DNA from: Erysipelotrichaceae bacterium
GTDB taxonomy: Bacteria; Bacillota_I; Bacilli_A; Erysipelotrichales; Erysipelotrichaceae
Direction of reading: 5' to 3'
Assembly (NCBI GenBank): GCA_013334325.1
Contig: JAAXXT010000002.1
Coordinates: 49,988-113,987, forward strand
Length of the DNA stretch: 64,000 nucleotides
The position numbers and the translations under genes are program-made. The notes below the pieces were generated by a model that was given only the letters and a program-made list of their open reading frames with translations, ran no database searches and was not told where the DNA came from. This document shows, piece after piece, positions 44,453 to 53,198 of the stretch. Position 1 is the stretch's first letter. Every line of letters starts with the position of its first letter.

Positions 44453-45649
44453 TTATTTTTGTTTCATTATGTCAAAAAAGCGTTGACCTGTCAAAGGTTC
44501 ATAGGCTTGCCAAAACCCAAAGACAAACACGAAGATTCCCATACTGATAGCACTCAGCATAAACGCAAGTTCCATCCCATAGATATCCCCAATGATCCCA
44601 AAGATCGGAAAAAGAAAGATCATGATGACACTGTAAGCCATAGAGTTTACTGATAGAATTGTCGCCCTAACATCAGAAGAGATCTGTCGATTGATATGAA
44701 AAGTAATCCCAACATAGATCATCGATTCCATCCCTCCCATAAAGAAGAACGCGATAAAGCCCCAAGGTAAGATCGGAAGGAAAAAGTAGGTGATGGCCAA
44801 AACGATCGATGAATAGAGTACCAGCTTTAAATCAAAGCGCTTTATTAATCGACCTACAAACAAGGCAGCGATAATGGATCCTATCGTATTGAAGATATAC
44901 CATAAAGAGATGGTCGTCAAAGAATAGCCATGTCCTCTTAGATACGTCCCAAGATACATGAAGAAAGTCGCAGCTACACTCGAAAACAAAGCCCCATATA
45001 ACATCAATCCTGCCAACATAGGTTGTTTTCTGAGTGTGGAATACGCAGTTTTAGTGAGTGATTTTAAAGTTACGATCTCTACAGATTCATGAGCTTTTGG
45101 TTCTTTAAAAAATAAAGAGATGATAAATCCTAAGACAAAGGTCCCTACCGCTGCTGATATGGCCAATGAATAACTCACATCAGCCAAAATGCCTCCGATC
45201 ATGATCCCTACTGTGGAAGCAGTTTGAAAAACAACTTCACGATAACCTTGTACTTTTGCGAAATGTGCTTCATTGCCTGTCTCTACCATACTGTCATAAA
45301 CAAAGGCACTATCTGCCCCAGAATCAAGATTATAAGAAAGTGCCGCAAACACGAAACTAAACATCGCAAAAAATAGATTATTGACATTCAGTAGTAAGAC
45401 CAAATAGATGATTCGACTAAGTACAGCTAAATTTCTACTTAATTTACGACCAAAACGATCTGCGATCAAACCTGTAGGTACTTCAAAAAATAAAGAAGTG
45501 ATGTGAAAAACACTCTCGCATAAGCCAATTTCTACTAAAGTCAATCCTTTAAAAGCAAGATAACTGACCCAGATGGCTTGAGTAAAATTAAGGTTTGAGA
45601 TGAACTCAAACCCGTAATTTAATGTTACATTGTGTTTGACTGAACTCAT
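44453..45649 (-). CDS. MFS transporter, unknown substrate
   Basis: A 398-residue protein with about 12 hydrophobic segments. The MFS signature in the first cytosolic loop is clear: GLIADRFGRKLSRN (G-x-x-x-D-R-x-G-R-R/K), and a shorter version is in VGRLIKRFDLKL in the second half. This looks like a drug or metabolite exporter of the general type. It overlaps the DUF1287 gene by 4 bases (ATGA) and precedes the aminotransferase by 10 bases, so the three genes are coupled. Confidence 0.85.
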   Translation of the reverse strand: MSSVKHNVTLNYGFEFISNLNFTQAIWVSYLAFKGLTLVEIGLCESVFHITSLFFEVPTGLIADRFGRKLSRNLAVLSRIIYLVLLLNVNNLFFAMFSFVFAALSYNLDSGADSAFVYDSMVETGNEAHFAKVQGYREVVFQTASTVGIMIGGILADVSYSLAISAAVGTFVLGFIISLFFKEPKAHESVEIVTLKSLTKTAYSTLRKQPMLAGLMLYGALFSSVAATFFMYLGTYLRGHGYSLTTISLWYIFNTIGSIIAALFVGRLIKRFDLKLVLYSSIVLAITYFFLPILPWGFIAFFFMGGMESMIYVGITFHINRQISSDVRATILSVNSMAYSVIMIFLFPIFGIIGDIYGMELAFMLSAISMGIFVFVFGFWQAYEPLTGQRFFDIMKQK

Positions 45650-46329
45650 TTATAGATCCACCGATAATGAGCGGTAATGGTCGCATGATATGTCGCATAC
45701 ATCATAATGTCTTCTTCACGATCTTTTTGACCTGTATTATGGATCAAATAAGGTAGTCCTAAGAAATTACGTTGATCAGAAATGATGCCTGTATGATGAT
45801 AATCAGGATAGAAGATTACGATATCTCCTGCTTGCCACTGATCGATATCATAAATATCTAGGGTCAACTTAACCAAGTGTCTATCAAAGAAGATCTTAAG
45901 ATTTCTAGTTCTTCTGAAATCGATGTTAGGATCTGGATTCTTTATTCTAGGATAAGCTTCAGGATGATCAGCGATATCTGCATCGATCAAATCCTTTAGG
46001 TTATAGCCAGCAGCCATCAAAGCACGCCAAATCACATCGGCACAGACACCAATATCATCAGGTGGATATCCACCAGCCCAATAGCGATCATTATAGACAG
46101 GCATATTGAGAGCATCTTGTCGAGCTCCCAACATAATATCGGTAAAATCATCGATCCCATCATTATCTTTATCAGCGATCAATGTAGGTTCCAATAAGGT
46201 CGAAGAAGTGGTGCTTTGTTGTGAAGTGGTAAGTTGCGTACCAAATGATTTATCAAGAGTAAAACTGAGCCCTAAAACGAGGGCCAAGCTTAAGCTTGCT
46301 AATCTAATAAAGGTCAATATCTTTTTCAT
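45646..46329 (-). CDS. Secreted DUF1287 (YijF-like) protein
   Basis: A 227-residue exported protein. Its N-terminal hydrophobic segment (about 4-22) is followed by an Asp-rich motif, DKDNDGIDDFTDIMLGARQ, like a calcium-binding loop, and then the DUF1287 domain. The domain has GGYPPDDIGVCADVIWRAL (the Cys-Asp of an NlpC/P60-like hydrolase site), WQAGDIVIFYP and HTGIISDQ (His), and IHNTGQ. A peptidase or amidase role in the envelope is inferred from the fold. ATG 46329 lies exactly at the expected transcription start of a TGATATAAT box; an ATG six bases upstream is closer to that box. Confidence 0.8.
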   Translation of the reverse strand: MKKILTFIRLASLSLALVLGLSFTLDKSFGTQLTTSQQSTTSSTLLEPTLIADKDNDGIDDFTDIMLGARQDALNMPVYNDRYWAGGYPPDDIGVCADVIWRALMAAGYNLKDLIDADIADHPEAYPRIKNPDPNIDFRRTRNLKIFFDRHLVKLTLDIYDIDQWQAGDIVIFYPDYHHTGIISDQRNFLGLPYLIHNTGQKDREEDIMMYATYHATITAHYRWIYK

Positions 46330-46335
46330 GGTCAT

Positions 46336-46344
46336 ATTATATCA
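46336..46344 (-). promoter_or_regulatory. Extended -10 promoter giving a probable leaderless mRNA
   Basis: TGATATAAT on the minus strand ends seven bases before ATG 46329, so the +1 base falls on the A of that ATG. No ribosome binding site is present, as expected for leaderless translation. Confidence 0.6.
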
Positions 46345-46384
46345 TAAGCAATTCACCCTCTCTTTATTCTCAGGATAAATCTGT

Positions 46385-46390
46385 TATAAT
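46385..46390 (+). promoter_or_regulatory. -10 element of the rubredoxin gene
   Basis: TATAAT 23 bases before the ATG. AGAAAGGAAAT acts as ribosome site. Divergent from the DUF1287 promoter, with about 40 bases between the two. Confidence 0.5.
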
Positions 46391-46413
46391 AAGTCCATAA
46401 GAAAGGAAATATC

Positions 46414-46575
46414 ATGAAAAAATACGCCTGTAATGCCTGTGACTATATCTATGATCCTGCCTTGGGAGATCCGGATTCTGGGATCGCACCTGGCACTGCC
46501 TTTGAAGATATTCCCGAAGATTGGTACTGCCCTTTGTGCGGTGTCGACAAGAGCAATTTCTCACCTTTAGATTAA
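46414..46575 (+). CDS. Rubredoxin
   Basis: A 53-residue iron protein. The four iron ligands are Cys6 and Cys9 (YACNACDY) and Cys39 and Cys42 (WYCPLCGVD). [20 protein letters not shown] is the conserved middle part. Length is typical (about 52-54). It carries electrons, most often to flavodiiron proteins or superoxide reductase. A flavodiiron protein gene lies 2 kb away, and the two probably work together in O2 or NO reduction. Own promoter and terminator. Confidence 0.97.
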   Translation: MKKYACNACDYIYDPALGDPDSGIAPGTAFEDIPEDWYCPLCGVDKSNFSPLD

Positions 46576-46579
46576 CATT

Positions 46580-46612
46580 AAAACAGCGTCCATATGGACG
46601 CTGTTTTTTTAA
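46580..46612 (+). terminator. Rho-independent terminator of the rubredoxin gene
   Basis: A 10-bp GC-containing stem (46582-46591 with 46596-46605), a 4-base loop and a T tract. Also convenient for the convergent propeller lipoprotein gene. Confidence 0.88.
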
Positions 46613-46627
46613 TTAAATGAACTTTTT

Positions 46628-48445
46628 TTAGTAAGTAATGGAGCCGACTTTATCGAAAGAATTACGATCGATGATCGTGATCCCAACGGTGCTCATCATA
46701 TACAATCTGCTTCCTACCCATACACTTCTTGTGATCCATGTATTCTGATCATAGCTACTTGAGACAGAAATCGTTTTAACCAACTTAACATCAGTTTCAG
46801 TAATCTTTAATACTTTAATTCCTGATTCATAGGTGTAGTTACAAACAGTATCGCCTTTTTCACTTGTTTCACATACATTGGTATCCCAATGATAATCTGA
46901 GTAAGGGATATATACTAAACCATTGACTTCATCAAATACGATGGCCTTATGGTTATACTGAGCTTCACTGTATCCAGACTGACCTAAGATATTAAGCGCA
47001 GTAACTTCTGTTGGATGAGTAGGATCAGAAACATTGAACAAGCTGATCTTAACGCCGAAACGATTGATGGTGTTCCATGTCTGACCATTTTCAGTGACTG
47101 GTTTAACGATCAAGTCTTCAGCGATGCCCCAAATGACATTGTCTGAGACTGGATGTAGATAGGTTGAGAAACCAGGGACTTTAAGTTCACCAGTAACCGA
47201 GATGTTGGCAGGATCTGCCAAATCGATGACAAACAATGGATCGATATTTTCAAAGGTTACAACGTAACCTTTGTCTTTGATGAAACGGACAGAACGGATG
47301 GTTTCTTTTTCAGCTAAGTTTTCAATACTATCTAATTTATTAAGGGCCATATCTAAGGTTACGATACGGTTAGTTGATACGGTATCCCAATTGGTCAAGG
47401 CAACTCTTAAGGTACCATTATAGATATCCAAAGAGAATTGATTCAATAAGTAGCCTTTTACACTGCCTTCAGCTTTAAGATCTAAGGTTTCAACATCGAA
47501 GCGAAGTAGATCAGTATAAGAGGAGCCAATCTGTGTTTTTTCATTATATTCATAACGAGATTGAGCAATGATCAAATTAGATTCATTCATATATACAGTT
47601 TGGATCCAACCTAAATAAGAAGATAAGGTAGGTTCTTTAGTTAAGCCTAGATCGATCTTTAAGATATTGACGAAGGAGTTACCTTGATTATTAGGCAAAG
47701 CATAAGCATTTCCATCTTCAACTGAGTTTGTTACGGTGCCATCTTTTAGGTCAATAACGGTAGGTTCAACAACGACTGGATTATTCTTTTCATCATAAAC
47801 TAAGGTTTCCCATTGATTGGCGATGACGATCAATTCGCCATTGCTTAAACGAGATGAGAAGTAACCACCTTTAAGGTCATAAGATGCAGCTAAATTCAAT
47901 GTGTCTAAATTATAGACTTCGATGAAGGTATCTTGACCACCCCAATAACCCCACCACATACTCTTAGCCATCATATCACCACGGATTCCAATGCCTCCAC
48001 CATAAGTAGAGATGGTTCCCATAATGATCAATTGGGTATCTGTTAAATAGAGTTCAGAAGCCCAACGATATTCTTTAGCTTCCGCAGCAGCTTCATAACT
48101 GAAGGTCTTTACGACTTCATTGGTTGCGACGCTGATGACATATACTTTATTGTTGAGAATGTTGACGATGAATTCTCCGTTGGTTTTAACGGTATCGCCT
48201 TCATCTACACCAGTCACTTGCGTATTGGTATTGGAATTGTTTCCAGCCAATGCTTCCGCAAAGTCACCACTCTTCATGTTGTCATACCAACCACGATTAG
48301 GTGCATTCTCAAGCAAAAGGGACTTTAATAAAGTCTTGTCGGTAATCTTGGTTAAATTTTCATTTAGATCGGGGTATGTAAATTTCACACCACAACCAGT
48401 TAAAATAATCAATAAACTTAGAAGCAAAGCGAGTGTCTTTTTCAT
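46628..48445 (-). CDS. Secreted beta-propeller lipoprotein
   Basis: A 605-residue lipoprotein. The signal peptide ends with lipobox LTGC, Cys about residue 18. The mature protein matches the secreted beta-propeller domain family (NTNTQVTGVDEGDTVKTNGEFIVNI, then ADVEGYR-like repeats such as SYLGWIQTVYMNESNLIIA and WGIAEDLIVKPV). It is predicted to fold as blades of four-stranded sheets. This family occurs in archaea and Bacillota and its function is unknown. Start at ATG 48445, where AGGAGG stands 8 bases upstream. No operon partner on this strand except the flavodiiron gene 57 bases upstream. Confidence 0.85.
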   Translation of the reverse strand: MKKTLALLLSLLIILTGCGVKFTYPDLNENLTKITDKTLLKSLLLENAPNRGWYDNMKSGDFAEALAGNNSNTNTQVTGVDEGDTVKTNGEFIVNILNNKVYVISVATNEVVKTFSYEAAAEAKEYRWASELYLTDTQLIIMGTISTYGGGIGIRGDMMAKSMWWGYWGGQDTFIEVYNLDTLNLAASYDLKGGYFSSRLSNGELIVIANQWETLVYDEKNNPVVVEPTVIDLKDGTVTNSVEDGNAYALPNNQGNSFVNILKIDLGLTKEPTLSSYLGWIQTVYMNESNLIIAQSRYEYNEKTQIGSSYTDLLRFDVETLDLKAEGSVKGYLLNQFSLDIYNGTLRVALTNWDTVSTNRIVTLDMALNKLDSIENLAEKETIRSVRFIKDKGYVVTFENIDPLFVIDLADPANISVTGELKVPGFSTYLHPVSDNVIWGIAEDLIVKPVTENGQTWNTINRFGVKISLFNVSDPTHPTEVTALNILGQSGYSEAQYNHKAIVFDEVNGLVYIPYSDYHWDTNVCETSEKGDTVCNYTYESGIKVLKITETDVKLVKTISVSSSYDQNTWITRSVWVGSRLYMMSTVGITIIDRNSFDKVGSITY

Positions 48446-48501
48446 TACAACGCCTCCTGTTACCACATTTATAGCATATCGTATGTTAAGTTAAGATTAA
48501 C

Positions 48502-49707
48502 CTACTTAAGACTATCTAAAATATCTTTCGCTAATGCATCAAGTTCAGACTCATTATGGTCTTTATATGCAGATTTGATGTTGAAAGGTTCTCCTACGAT
48601 AGAAATGTTTTTGAGTTTATCTAGATAAGACATCACAGTTTCTTGAGTCTTACCTCCCCAACTTGAATTGAAGATCAAAGAAAATTTACGATTTTGAACG
48701 TTCAAAGCTGCCATCTCATGAAGTAATGAATGGATCTTATAGAAAACATCCGCATTATAGGTAGGCGTAGCCAATACGATATTTGAGTATTTCCAAACCT
48801 CTGCGATCACATAAGATAGATCATATTGAGAAACATCCATGATCTTCATATTTTTAACTCCCAATCGAGCTAGTTTATTGGCTAAGGTATCGACTGCGAC
48901 CTCTGTGTTGTTGTACATCGAAGCATAGATAAATAGAACGCTCTTTACTTCTGCTCTATAGGTGCTCCATTGTTCATACTTGTTTAAGATAAGGCCTAAA
49001 TCATCACCTCGATATAAAGGACCATGTAAAGGACAGATCATAAGAATTTCTTGATTAGATAATTTATTCATAATAGTTTGAACAGGACCACCGAATTTAC
49101 CTACAATGTTAGAGTAGTATCTACGAGATTCTGATAAATAATCCAATACATAATCACATTCATCTGCGAATACGCCTCCATTTAATCCACCAAAAGTCCC
49201 AAAAGCATCCGCTGAAAAAAGAATTTTTTGAGATTTTTCATAGGTCATCATGACTTCTGGCCAATGAACCATAGCCGCAGTATAGAATTTTAAGGTATGT
49301 TGACCTAGATTAAGTTCATCTTGATCTTTAACGATCATATAATTAGATTTGACATCGACATCATAGAATTGTTCAAAAAATTGGAAAGTTTTGGTATTAC
49401 CTATCAACTTTAGTTGAGGGTACTGACGGATCATCGAGACGATGTTCGCACAATGATCTGGTTCCATATGATTGATTACAAGATAATCTAAAGTTCTTCC
49501 ATTAAGGGCATGTTTAACATTCGCTAAAAACAGATCACTTATAGATATATCCACAGTATCTAAAAGTACTGTCTTTTCATCGACGATCACAAAAGAATTG
49601 TAGGCAATCCCATTGTTGAGTGGAAACATATTCTCAAATCTACTCAGTCGTCGTTCACTTCCGCCGACCCAATAAATATTTGGTGAAATTTCGTGTGTGT
49701 TGTGCAT
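48502..49707 (-). CDS. Flavodiiron protein (FprA family A-type flavoprotein)
   Basis: A 401-residue enzyme. The metallo-beta-lactamase-like diiron domain (1-250) has the ligands His80, Glu82, Asp84 and His85 in HMEPDH, and later VHWPEVMM, FSADAFGTFG and CPLHGPLYRG. The flavodoxin domain (about 255-401) has FIYASMYNNTEVAVD, the FMN phosphate loop, and ATPTYNADVFYKI. It reduces O2 to water or NO to N2O with electrons from rubredoxin, protecting an anaerobe. Rubredoxin is encoded 2 kb away. Single gene with its own promoter. Confidence 0.96.
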   Translation of the reverse strand: MHNTHEISPNIYWVGGSERRLSRFENMFPLNNGIAYNSFVIVDEKTVLLDTVDISISDLFLANVKHALNGRTLDYLVINHMEPDHCANIVSMIRQYPQLKLIGNTKTFQFFEQFYDVDVKSNYMIVKDQDELNLGQHTLKFYTAAMVHWPEVMMTYEKSQKILFSADAFGTFGGLNGGVFADECDYVLDYLSESRRYYSNIVGKFGGPVQTIMNKLSNQEILMICPLHGPLYRGDDLGLILNKYEQWSTYRAEVKSVLFIYASMYNNTEVAVDTLANKLARLGVKNMKIMDVSQYDLSYVIAEVWKYSNIVLATPTYNADVFYKIHSLLHEMAALNVQNRKFSLIFNSSWGGKTQETVMSYLDKLKNISIVGEPFNIKSAYKDHNESELDALAKDILDSLK

Positions 49708-49732
49708 AATTTAGACCCCTGTTACGGCTATA

Positions 49733-49738
49733 ATTATA
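49733..49738 (-). promoter_or_regulatory. -10 element of the flavodiiron protein gene
   Basis: TATAAT on the minus strand, 25 bases before the ATG. No good -35 box seen. Confidence 0.4.
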
Positions 49739-49865
49739 CATTATTCATCTCAAGAGATACCAATAAATGACTAAAAAATAGAAAACTAAAATGGTTCAAG
49801 AAGTTATTATTGGGTCACAACAGATTTCCAGTAGATGAATTACAATAAATTTATGATACTTATAT

Positions 49866-49894
49866 TTGACACAAGCCAAACAAATACCTAAAAT
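49866..49894 (+). promoter_or_regulatory. Consensus sigma-A promoter of the small membrane protein gene
   Basis: TTGACA (49866-49871), exactly 17 bases of spacer, TAAAAT (49889-49894). Two near-perfect boxes at ideal spacing. AAAAGGAG precedes the ATG by 4 bases. Confidence 0.85.
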
Positions 49895-49924
49895 AGTACT
49901 ATAGGGAAACTGAAAAGGAGAATC

Positions 49925-50248
49925 ATGAAAGAAATTAAAGATTTTGACGCTCAAGATGTAGAAAAGAATAAGGTTATCGCTGCTTTAGCTTATCTTATCT
50001 TCTTCCTTCCTTTACTAGCCGCACCAGATTCCAAGTTTGGTAAATTCCATGCCAATCAAGGCTTATGGGTATTGTTGGCAAGTATCGCAGGATCAATCGT
50101 CTTGAATCTGATTCCATTTGTCGGCTTATTCATTAGTCCTTTATTCTCATTGGCTGTGTTTGTTGCTATGCTTTTCTTGGCTTACAATGCTTACTCAGGA
50201 AAAGCTTTAGAGCTTCCAGTAGTTGGCAACATCGTAATCTTCAAATAA
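49925..50248 (+). CDS. Small membrane protein (DUF4870/Tic20-like)
   Basis: A 107-residue protein with three hydrophobic segments (about 17-33, 48-66 and 70-90). The first loop has the motif KFHANQGLWVLL, which is typical of the DUF4870/Tic20-like family (K-F-H-x-x-Q-G/A). Function unknown. The strong promoter suggests it is well expressed. Single gene with a terminator. Confidence 0.7.
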   Translation: MKEIKDFDAQDVEKNKVIAALAYLIFFLPLLAAPDSKFGKFHANQGLWVLLASIAGSIVLNLIPFVGLFISPLFSLAVFVAMLFLAYNAYSGKALELPVVGNIVIFK

Positions 50249-50257
50249 TTCCTAAAG

Positions 50258-50284
50258 AAAACGCTGAACATCAGCGTTTTTTTT
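50258..50284 (+). terminator. Rho-independent terminator
   Basis: A 10-bp stem (50258-50267 with 50271-50280), 3-base loop and eight Ts. Bidirectional use with the next gene is possible. Confidence 0.85.
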
Positions 50285-50669
50285 ATGCCTTAATGGATTC
50301 TTTTTTAGGCGCAAATAGATTGATTCCCCACAACCCTATCGTGATCAAGGCAAATACTCCACTTAAACTTATGAATAAATAGTCTAGGGATGAAGATCCA
50401 CCTGCGATCGTTAATACACCTTGTATAAACAAATGATTGATAAGAAATGCTAATGCAACATTATAAGTAAAGACCAACCAATTTGAGGAAGGATGCTTTT
50501 TATTCAGTGATGTTTTAATAAGAGCCAAGAAAACACCACCTAATAGAGCGACAATGGCTGTTGATTCCATGGCGAGAGATATAACACCGTGGGCAAACAA
50601 TCCATAGATTCGAGTTATCCCAAACAGTATGATTCCTACTATAAGATATGATTTCAATGTCTTTTCCAT
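50283..50669 (-). CDS. Small four-helix membrane protein, unknown
   Basis: A 128-residue protein with four hydrophobic segments (about 8-25, 33-52, 65-88 and 95-115). It begins directly after the phosphodiester glycosidase gene stop, so the two are coupled. SSNWLVFTYNVALAFLINH is the most conserved-looking part. No family recognised. Confidence 0.6.
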   Translation of the reverse strand: MEKTLKSYLIVGIILFGITRIYGLFAHGVISLAMESTAIVALLGGVFLALIKTSLNKKHPSSNWLVFTYNVALAFLINHLFIQGVLTIAGGSSSLDYLFISLSGVFALITIGLWGINLFAPKKESIKA

Positions 50670-51563
50670 TTAGGACCCAATATAGATGATATCGCTCACC
50701 TTACGTTCGTTGCTATTGGCACCATCTACTGGATTGTTGATGATCGCTCCATTGAACCATAAGGTTGAAGATCCTCCCCCATCAAGGTTATAGGCAATCT
50801 CAGCGCCTCTATCAACGAAGACTTGAGCCAATTGTTTTAAGGTCATTCCACTACTTTGAGATGTTCTCCCATCAACGATGACCCATAAGTAATGTAAAGG
50901 CTCAATCATCCCAATGGCTGTTCTTGGATTGGCTTTGGAAGATACAAAATTGGTTGTACAAGATTGAACAATTCCGTCTTTTACGAGAACTGGTCCAAAT
51001 GAGAAGCTTTGAATAACACCTTGAGAAACTAGATTGTCTCCAGTGATCGTGCCTTCTGTAACCGTTTTGAAATTCCCCATTTCATCGATCAATAAGGCTT
51101 GATTATCCGGTGAAGATCGAGCTAAATCTCTATAAAGCACTCCATTGCGTATGATCAAACCACTATCTCTGAACCCATAGAAATCTCCATTGATGGCCAA
51201 TATCGCATCATTGTTTTTAGCCATCGTAGAAGTAAGTTGATTGATATTTCTCCCAAAAGTATTATTCGCAAATGCTGTTCTTAAATAAGTTGCATTGCTT
51301 AATTGAATATCCACCACATAGTAAACAATCCCATTCTCATCAACTGTTTCAATTGAGATCTCAATATTATTATCTTTATAGGTTGAACTTGTTACAGTGA
51401 CTTCACCAGTTGAATTACCAGTTGTATTCCCATCAATAGGATCAACAGTTACATAAGATTGAGTTAATACAAACGCATCGAGTAACACATAAGCATTAAG
51501 AAAAATCATCGATAATACGATGGTTATTGTACTTATCAGTGTTCTCTTCTTTGTCATTCTCAT
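50670..51563 (-). CDS. Phosphodiester glycosidase (NAGPA-domain) family protein, membrane anchored
   Basis: A 297-residue protein with one N-terminal membrane segment (about residues 11-30) and a NAGPA-type domain. Visible motifs are ILAINGDFYGFRDSGLIIRNG, NPRTAIGMIEPLHYLWVIVDGR and YNLDGGGSSTLWFNG with the Asp/Gly-rich active-site loop, ending RKVSDIIYIGS. Animal relatives uncover mannose-6-phosphate; bacterial ones act on N-acetylglucosamine phosphodiesters of cell-surface polymers, or their substrate is unknown. Start at 51563, AAGGAG five bases upstream. First gene of a two-gene unit with the small membrane protein. Confidence 0.85.
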   Translation of the reverse strand: MRMTKKRTLISTITIVLSMIFLNAYVLLDAFVLTQSYVTVDPIDGNTTGNSTGEVTVTSSTYKDNNIEISIETVDENGIVYYVVDIQLSNATYLRTAFANNTFGRNINQLTSTMAKNNDAILAINGDFYGFRDSGLIIRNGVLYRDLARSSPDNQALLIDEMGNFKTVTEGTITGDNLVSQGVIQSFSFGPVLVKDGIVQSCTTNFVSSKANPRTAIGMIEPLHYLWVIVDGRTSQSSGMTLKQLAQVFVDRGAEIAYNLDGGGSSTLWFNGAIINNPVDGANSNERKVSDIIYIGS

Positions 51564-51584
51564 AATTTCTCCTTATTCAATACT

Positions 51585-51590
51585 ATTATA
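51585..51590 (-). promoter_or_regulatory. -10 element of the phosphodiester glycosidase gene
   Basis: TATAAT on the minus strand right after the preceding terminator and 21 bases before the ATG. No -35 seen. Confidence 0.4.
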
Positions 51591-51620
51591 AAAAGTCATT
51601 GTGTCAAGACAATGGCTTTT
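51591..51620 (-). terminator. Terminator of the speD-speE-HAD operon
   Basis: A 12-bp stem with one mismatch (51591-51602 with 51609-51620), 6-base loop and T run on the minus strand. Confidence 0.75.
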
Positions 51621-51625
51621 TTAAG

Positions 51626-52339
51626 TCAATTTACAGTTGGTAAGCTTTGGACATAGAGTAAGAAATCAGTATAATCTCCAGTAATATCCGCCACTAAAGG
51701 CTTATCTTTTCGATGAATCAAATGATTCGTAATGAGATAGGTTTGTATACCTACCATCTTAGCTACCATATCCTCTTGAGCATCATTGCCTACCATCATA
51801 CATTCTTCAGGTTTCTTTTTAATATCGATAAGAATTTCTTCAAAAAATTTAGGTTGAGGTTTACAGTAATGGTTATTCTCAAAAGAAGTCACATAACTAA
51901 AATCTTCTCTATTCATACCAGTCCAAGTGATGCGCTTTTCAATCGCGATCTTAGGAAACATTGGATTGGTGGCGATGACTAAGGTATACCCTTTTTGTTT
52001 AAGAAGTGTAACTGCTTCTTTCATCTCTGTACTTTCAATCACAGCTGTTTTTAATTTATCAAAATCAGATTGATAAAATATCTCAAACCGACGTTGCATT
52101 TCAGCTAGTTTCTCATTAACGACGTTTCCTAAAGCACTCATAAAAACCACTTCATTGGTTCTATCCGTTGTATCCATCATCATCACTATGGTCGCATCCC
52201 AAATGAGCTTAAAAAATGCTTCTGGTGGATACATATCGGTGAAGTGACTTGATAAACCACCAAAGTAGATTTTCTCAAAAGCTTCTGATGAGATCGGAAG
52301 TAAAGTCCCATCTAAATCAAAGAGGATGGTGTTGATCAT
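51626..52339 (-). CDS. HAD-superfamily hydrolase
   Basis: A 237-residue phosphatase-fold protein. Motif I is FDLDGTLLP (nucleophile Asp8), motif II is VIATNP, the Lys is in KPQPKF, and motif IV is MMVGNDAQEDMVA. The cap is helical, as in subclass I. It overlaps the spermidine synthase gene by 4 bases (ATGA), which suggests a small-molecule phosphatase serving the same pathway or a house-cleaning role. Substrate unknown. Confidence 0.85.
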   Translation of the reverse strand: MINTILFDLDGTLLPISSEAFEKIYFGGLSSHFTDMYPPEAFFKLIWDATIVMMMDTTDRTNEVVFMSALGNVVNEKLAEMQRRFEIFYQSDFDKLKTAVIESTEMKEAVTLLKQKGYTLVIATNPMFPKIAIEKRITWTGMNREDFSYVTSFENNHYCKPQPKFFEEILIDIKKKPEECMMVGNDAQEDMVAKMVGIQTYLITNHLIHRKDKPLVADITGDYTDFLLYVQSLPTVN

Positions 52340-53190
52340 AATGACTCCTTTTCAAGTAATTCTTTGACGTAATTGGGTAAAGCAAAGGATCCTAGATGAA
52401 GTTCAGGATTATAATACTTGGTTTTTAATCCCAACTTTAACCATTTTTCAAAATCCACTCCCTTTATCGGATCATATTTCTTACTTGCGAATCCAAACAA
52501 CCAATGTCCTGAAGCATAAGTAGGAATAAAAGCTTGGTAGACTCTTGCGATTGGGAAGGTTTCTTTGATTCGTTTATGGGCTCTTTGCATATTCTTTTGA
52601 TAATGAGTATAGAAAGGAGATTCATGTTGATTGACTAAGATACCATCATCTTTTAATGCACGAAAACAATCTTTATAGAAAGTTTTGGTAAACAAACCTT
52701 CTCCTACACTGAAAGGATCGGTTGAATCAACGATGATCAGATCATATTCATCAATTTTTGAAGAGACAAAAGCCAACCCATCCATAAAATAGAGTTGGAC
52801 TCTTGGATCATTAAATCCAGTGGTAGAATTTGGAAAATATTTCTTACATACAGTAACGACTTCTTCATCGATCTCGACCATATCAATGTGTTCTATCGTT
52901 TTGTAGCGACAAAGCTCTCTCACGGTTCCCCCATCCCCTGCCCCAATTACTAATATACGTTGAGCTTTTGGATGAACTGCCATTGGCACATGAACGATCA
53001 TATCGTGATAGATGAATTCATCTTTCTCTGTGATCATCAAATAATCATCTAAAGTAAAAAACTTACCTAATTCAGGATTCTCAAAAACTTCCAGTTTCTG
53101 GAATTTGGTTTGACTAGAATAAAGTGTTTTACTGACTTCGATTGAGAAATTGATCGTGTCTGAATGCTTTTCAGTGAACCATTTGGTCAT
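52336..53190 (-). CDS. speE: Spermidine synthase
   Basis: A 284-residue aminopropyltransferase transferring the aminopropyl group of decarboxylated S-adenosylmethionine to putrescine. TLDDYLMITEKDEFIYHDMIVH, VIGAGDGGTVRELCRY (SAM-like binding), MVEIDEEVV and the catalytic Asp in IIVDSTDPFSVGEGLF are visible. It follows speD by 8 bases. Specificity for putrescine rather than another diamine is assumed from the family. Confidence 0.93.
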   Translation of the reverse strand: MTKWFTEKHSDTINFSIEVSKTLYSSQTKFQKLEVFENPELGKFFTLDDYLMITEKDEFIYHDMIVHVPMAVHPKAQRILVIGAGDGGTVRELCRYKTIEHIDMVEIDEEVVTVCKKYFPNSTTGFNDPRVQLYFMDGLAFVSSKIDEYDLIIVDSTDPFSVGEGLFTKTFYKDCFRALKDDGILVNQHESPFYTHYQKNMQRAHKRIKETFPIARVYQAFIPTYASGHWLFGFASKKYDPIKGVDFEKWLKLGLKTKYYNPELHLGSFALPNYVKELLEKESL

Positions 53191-53198
53191 ATGTCCCT

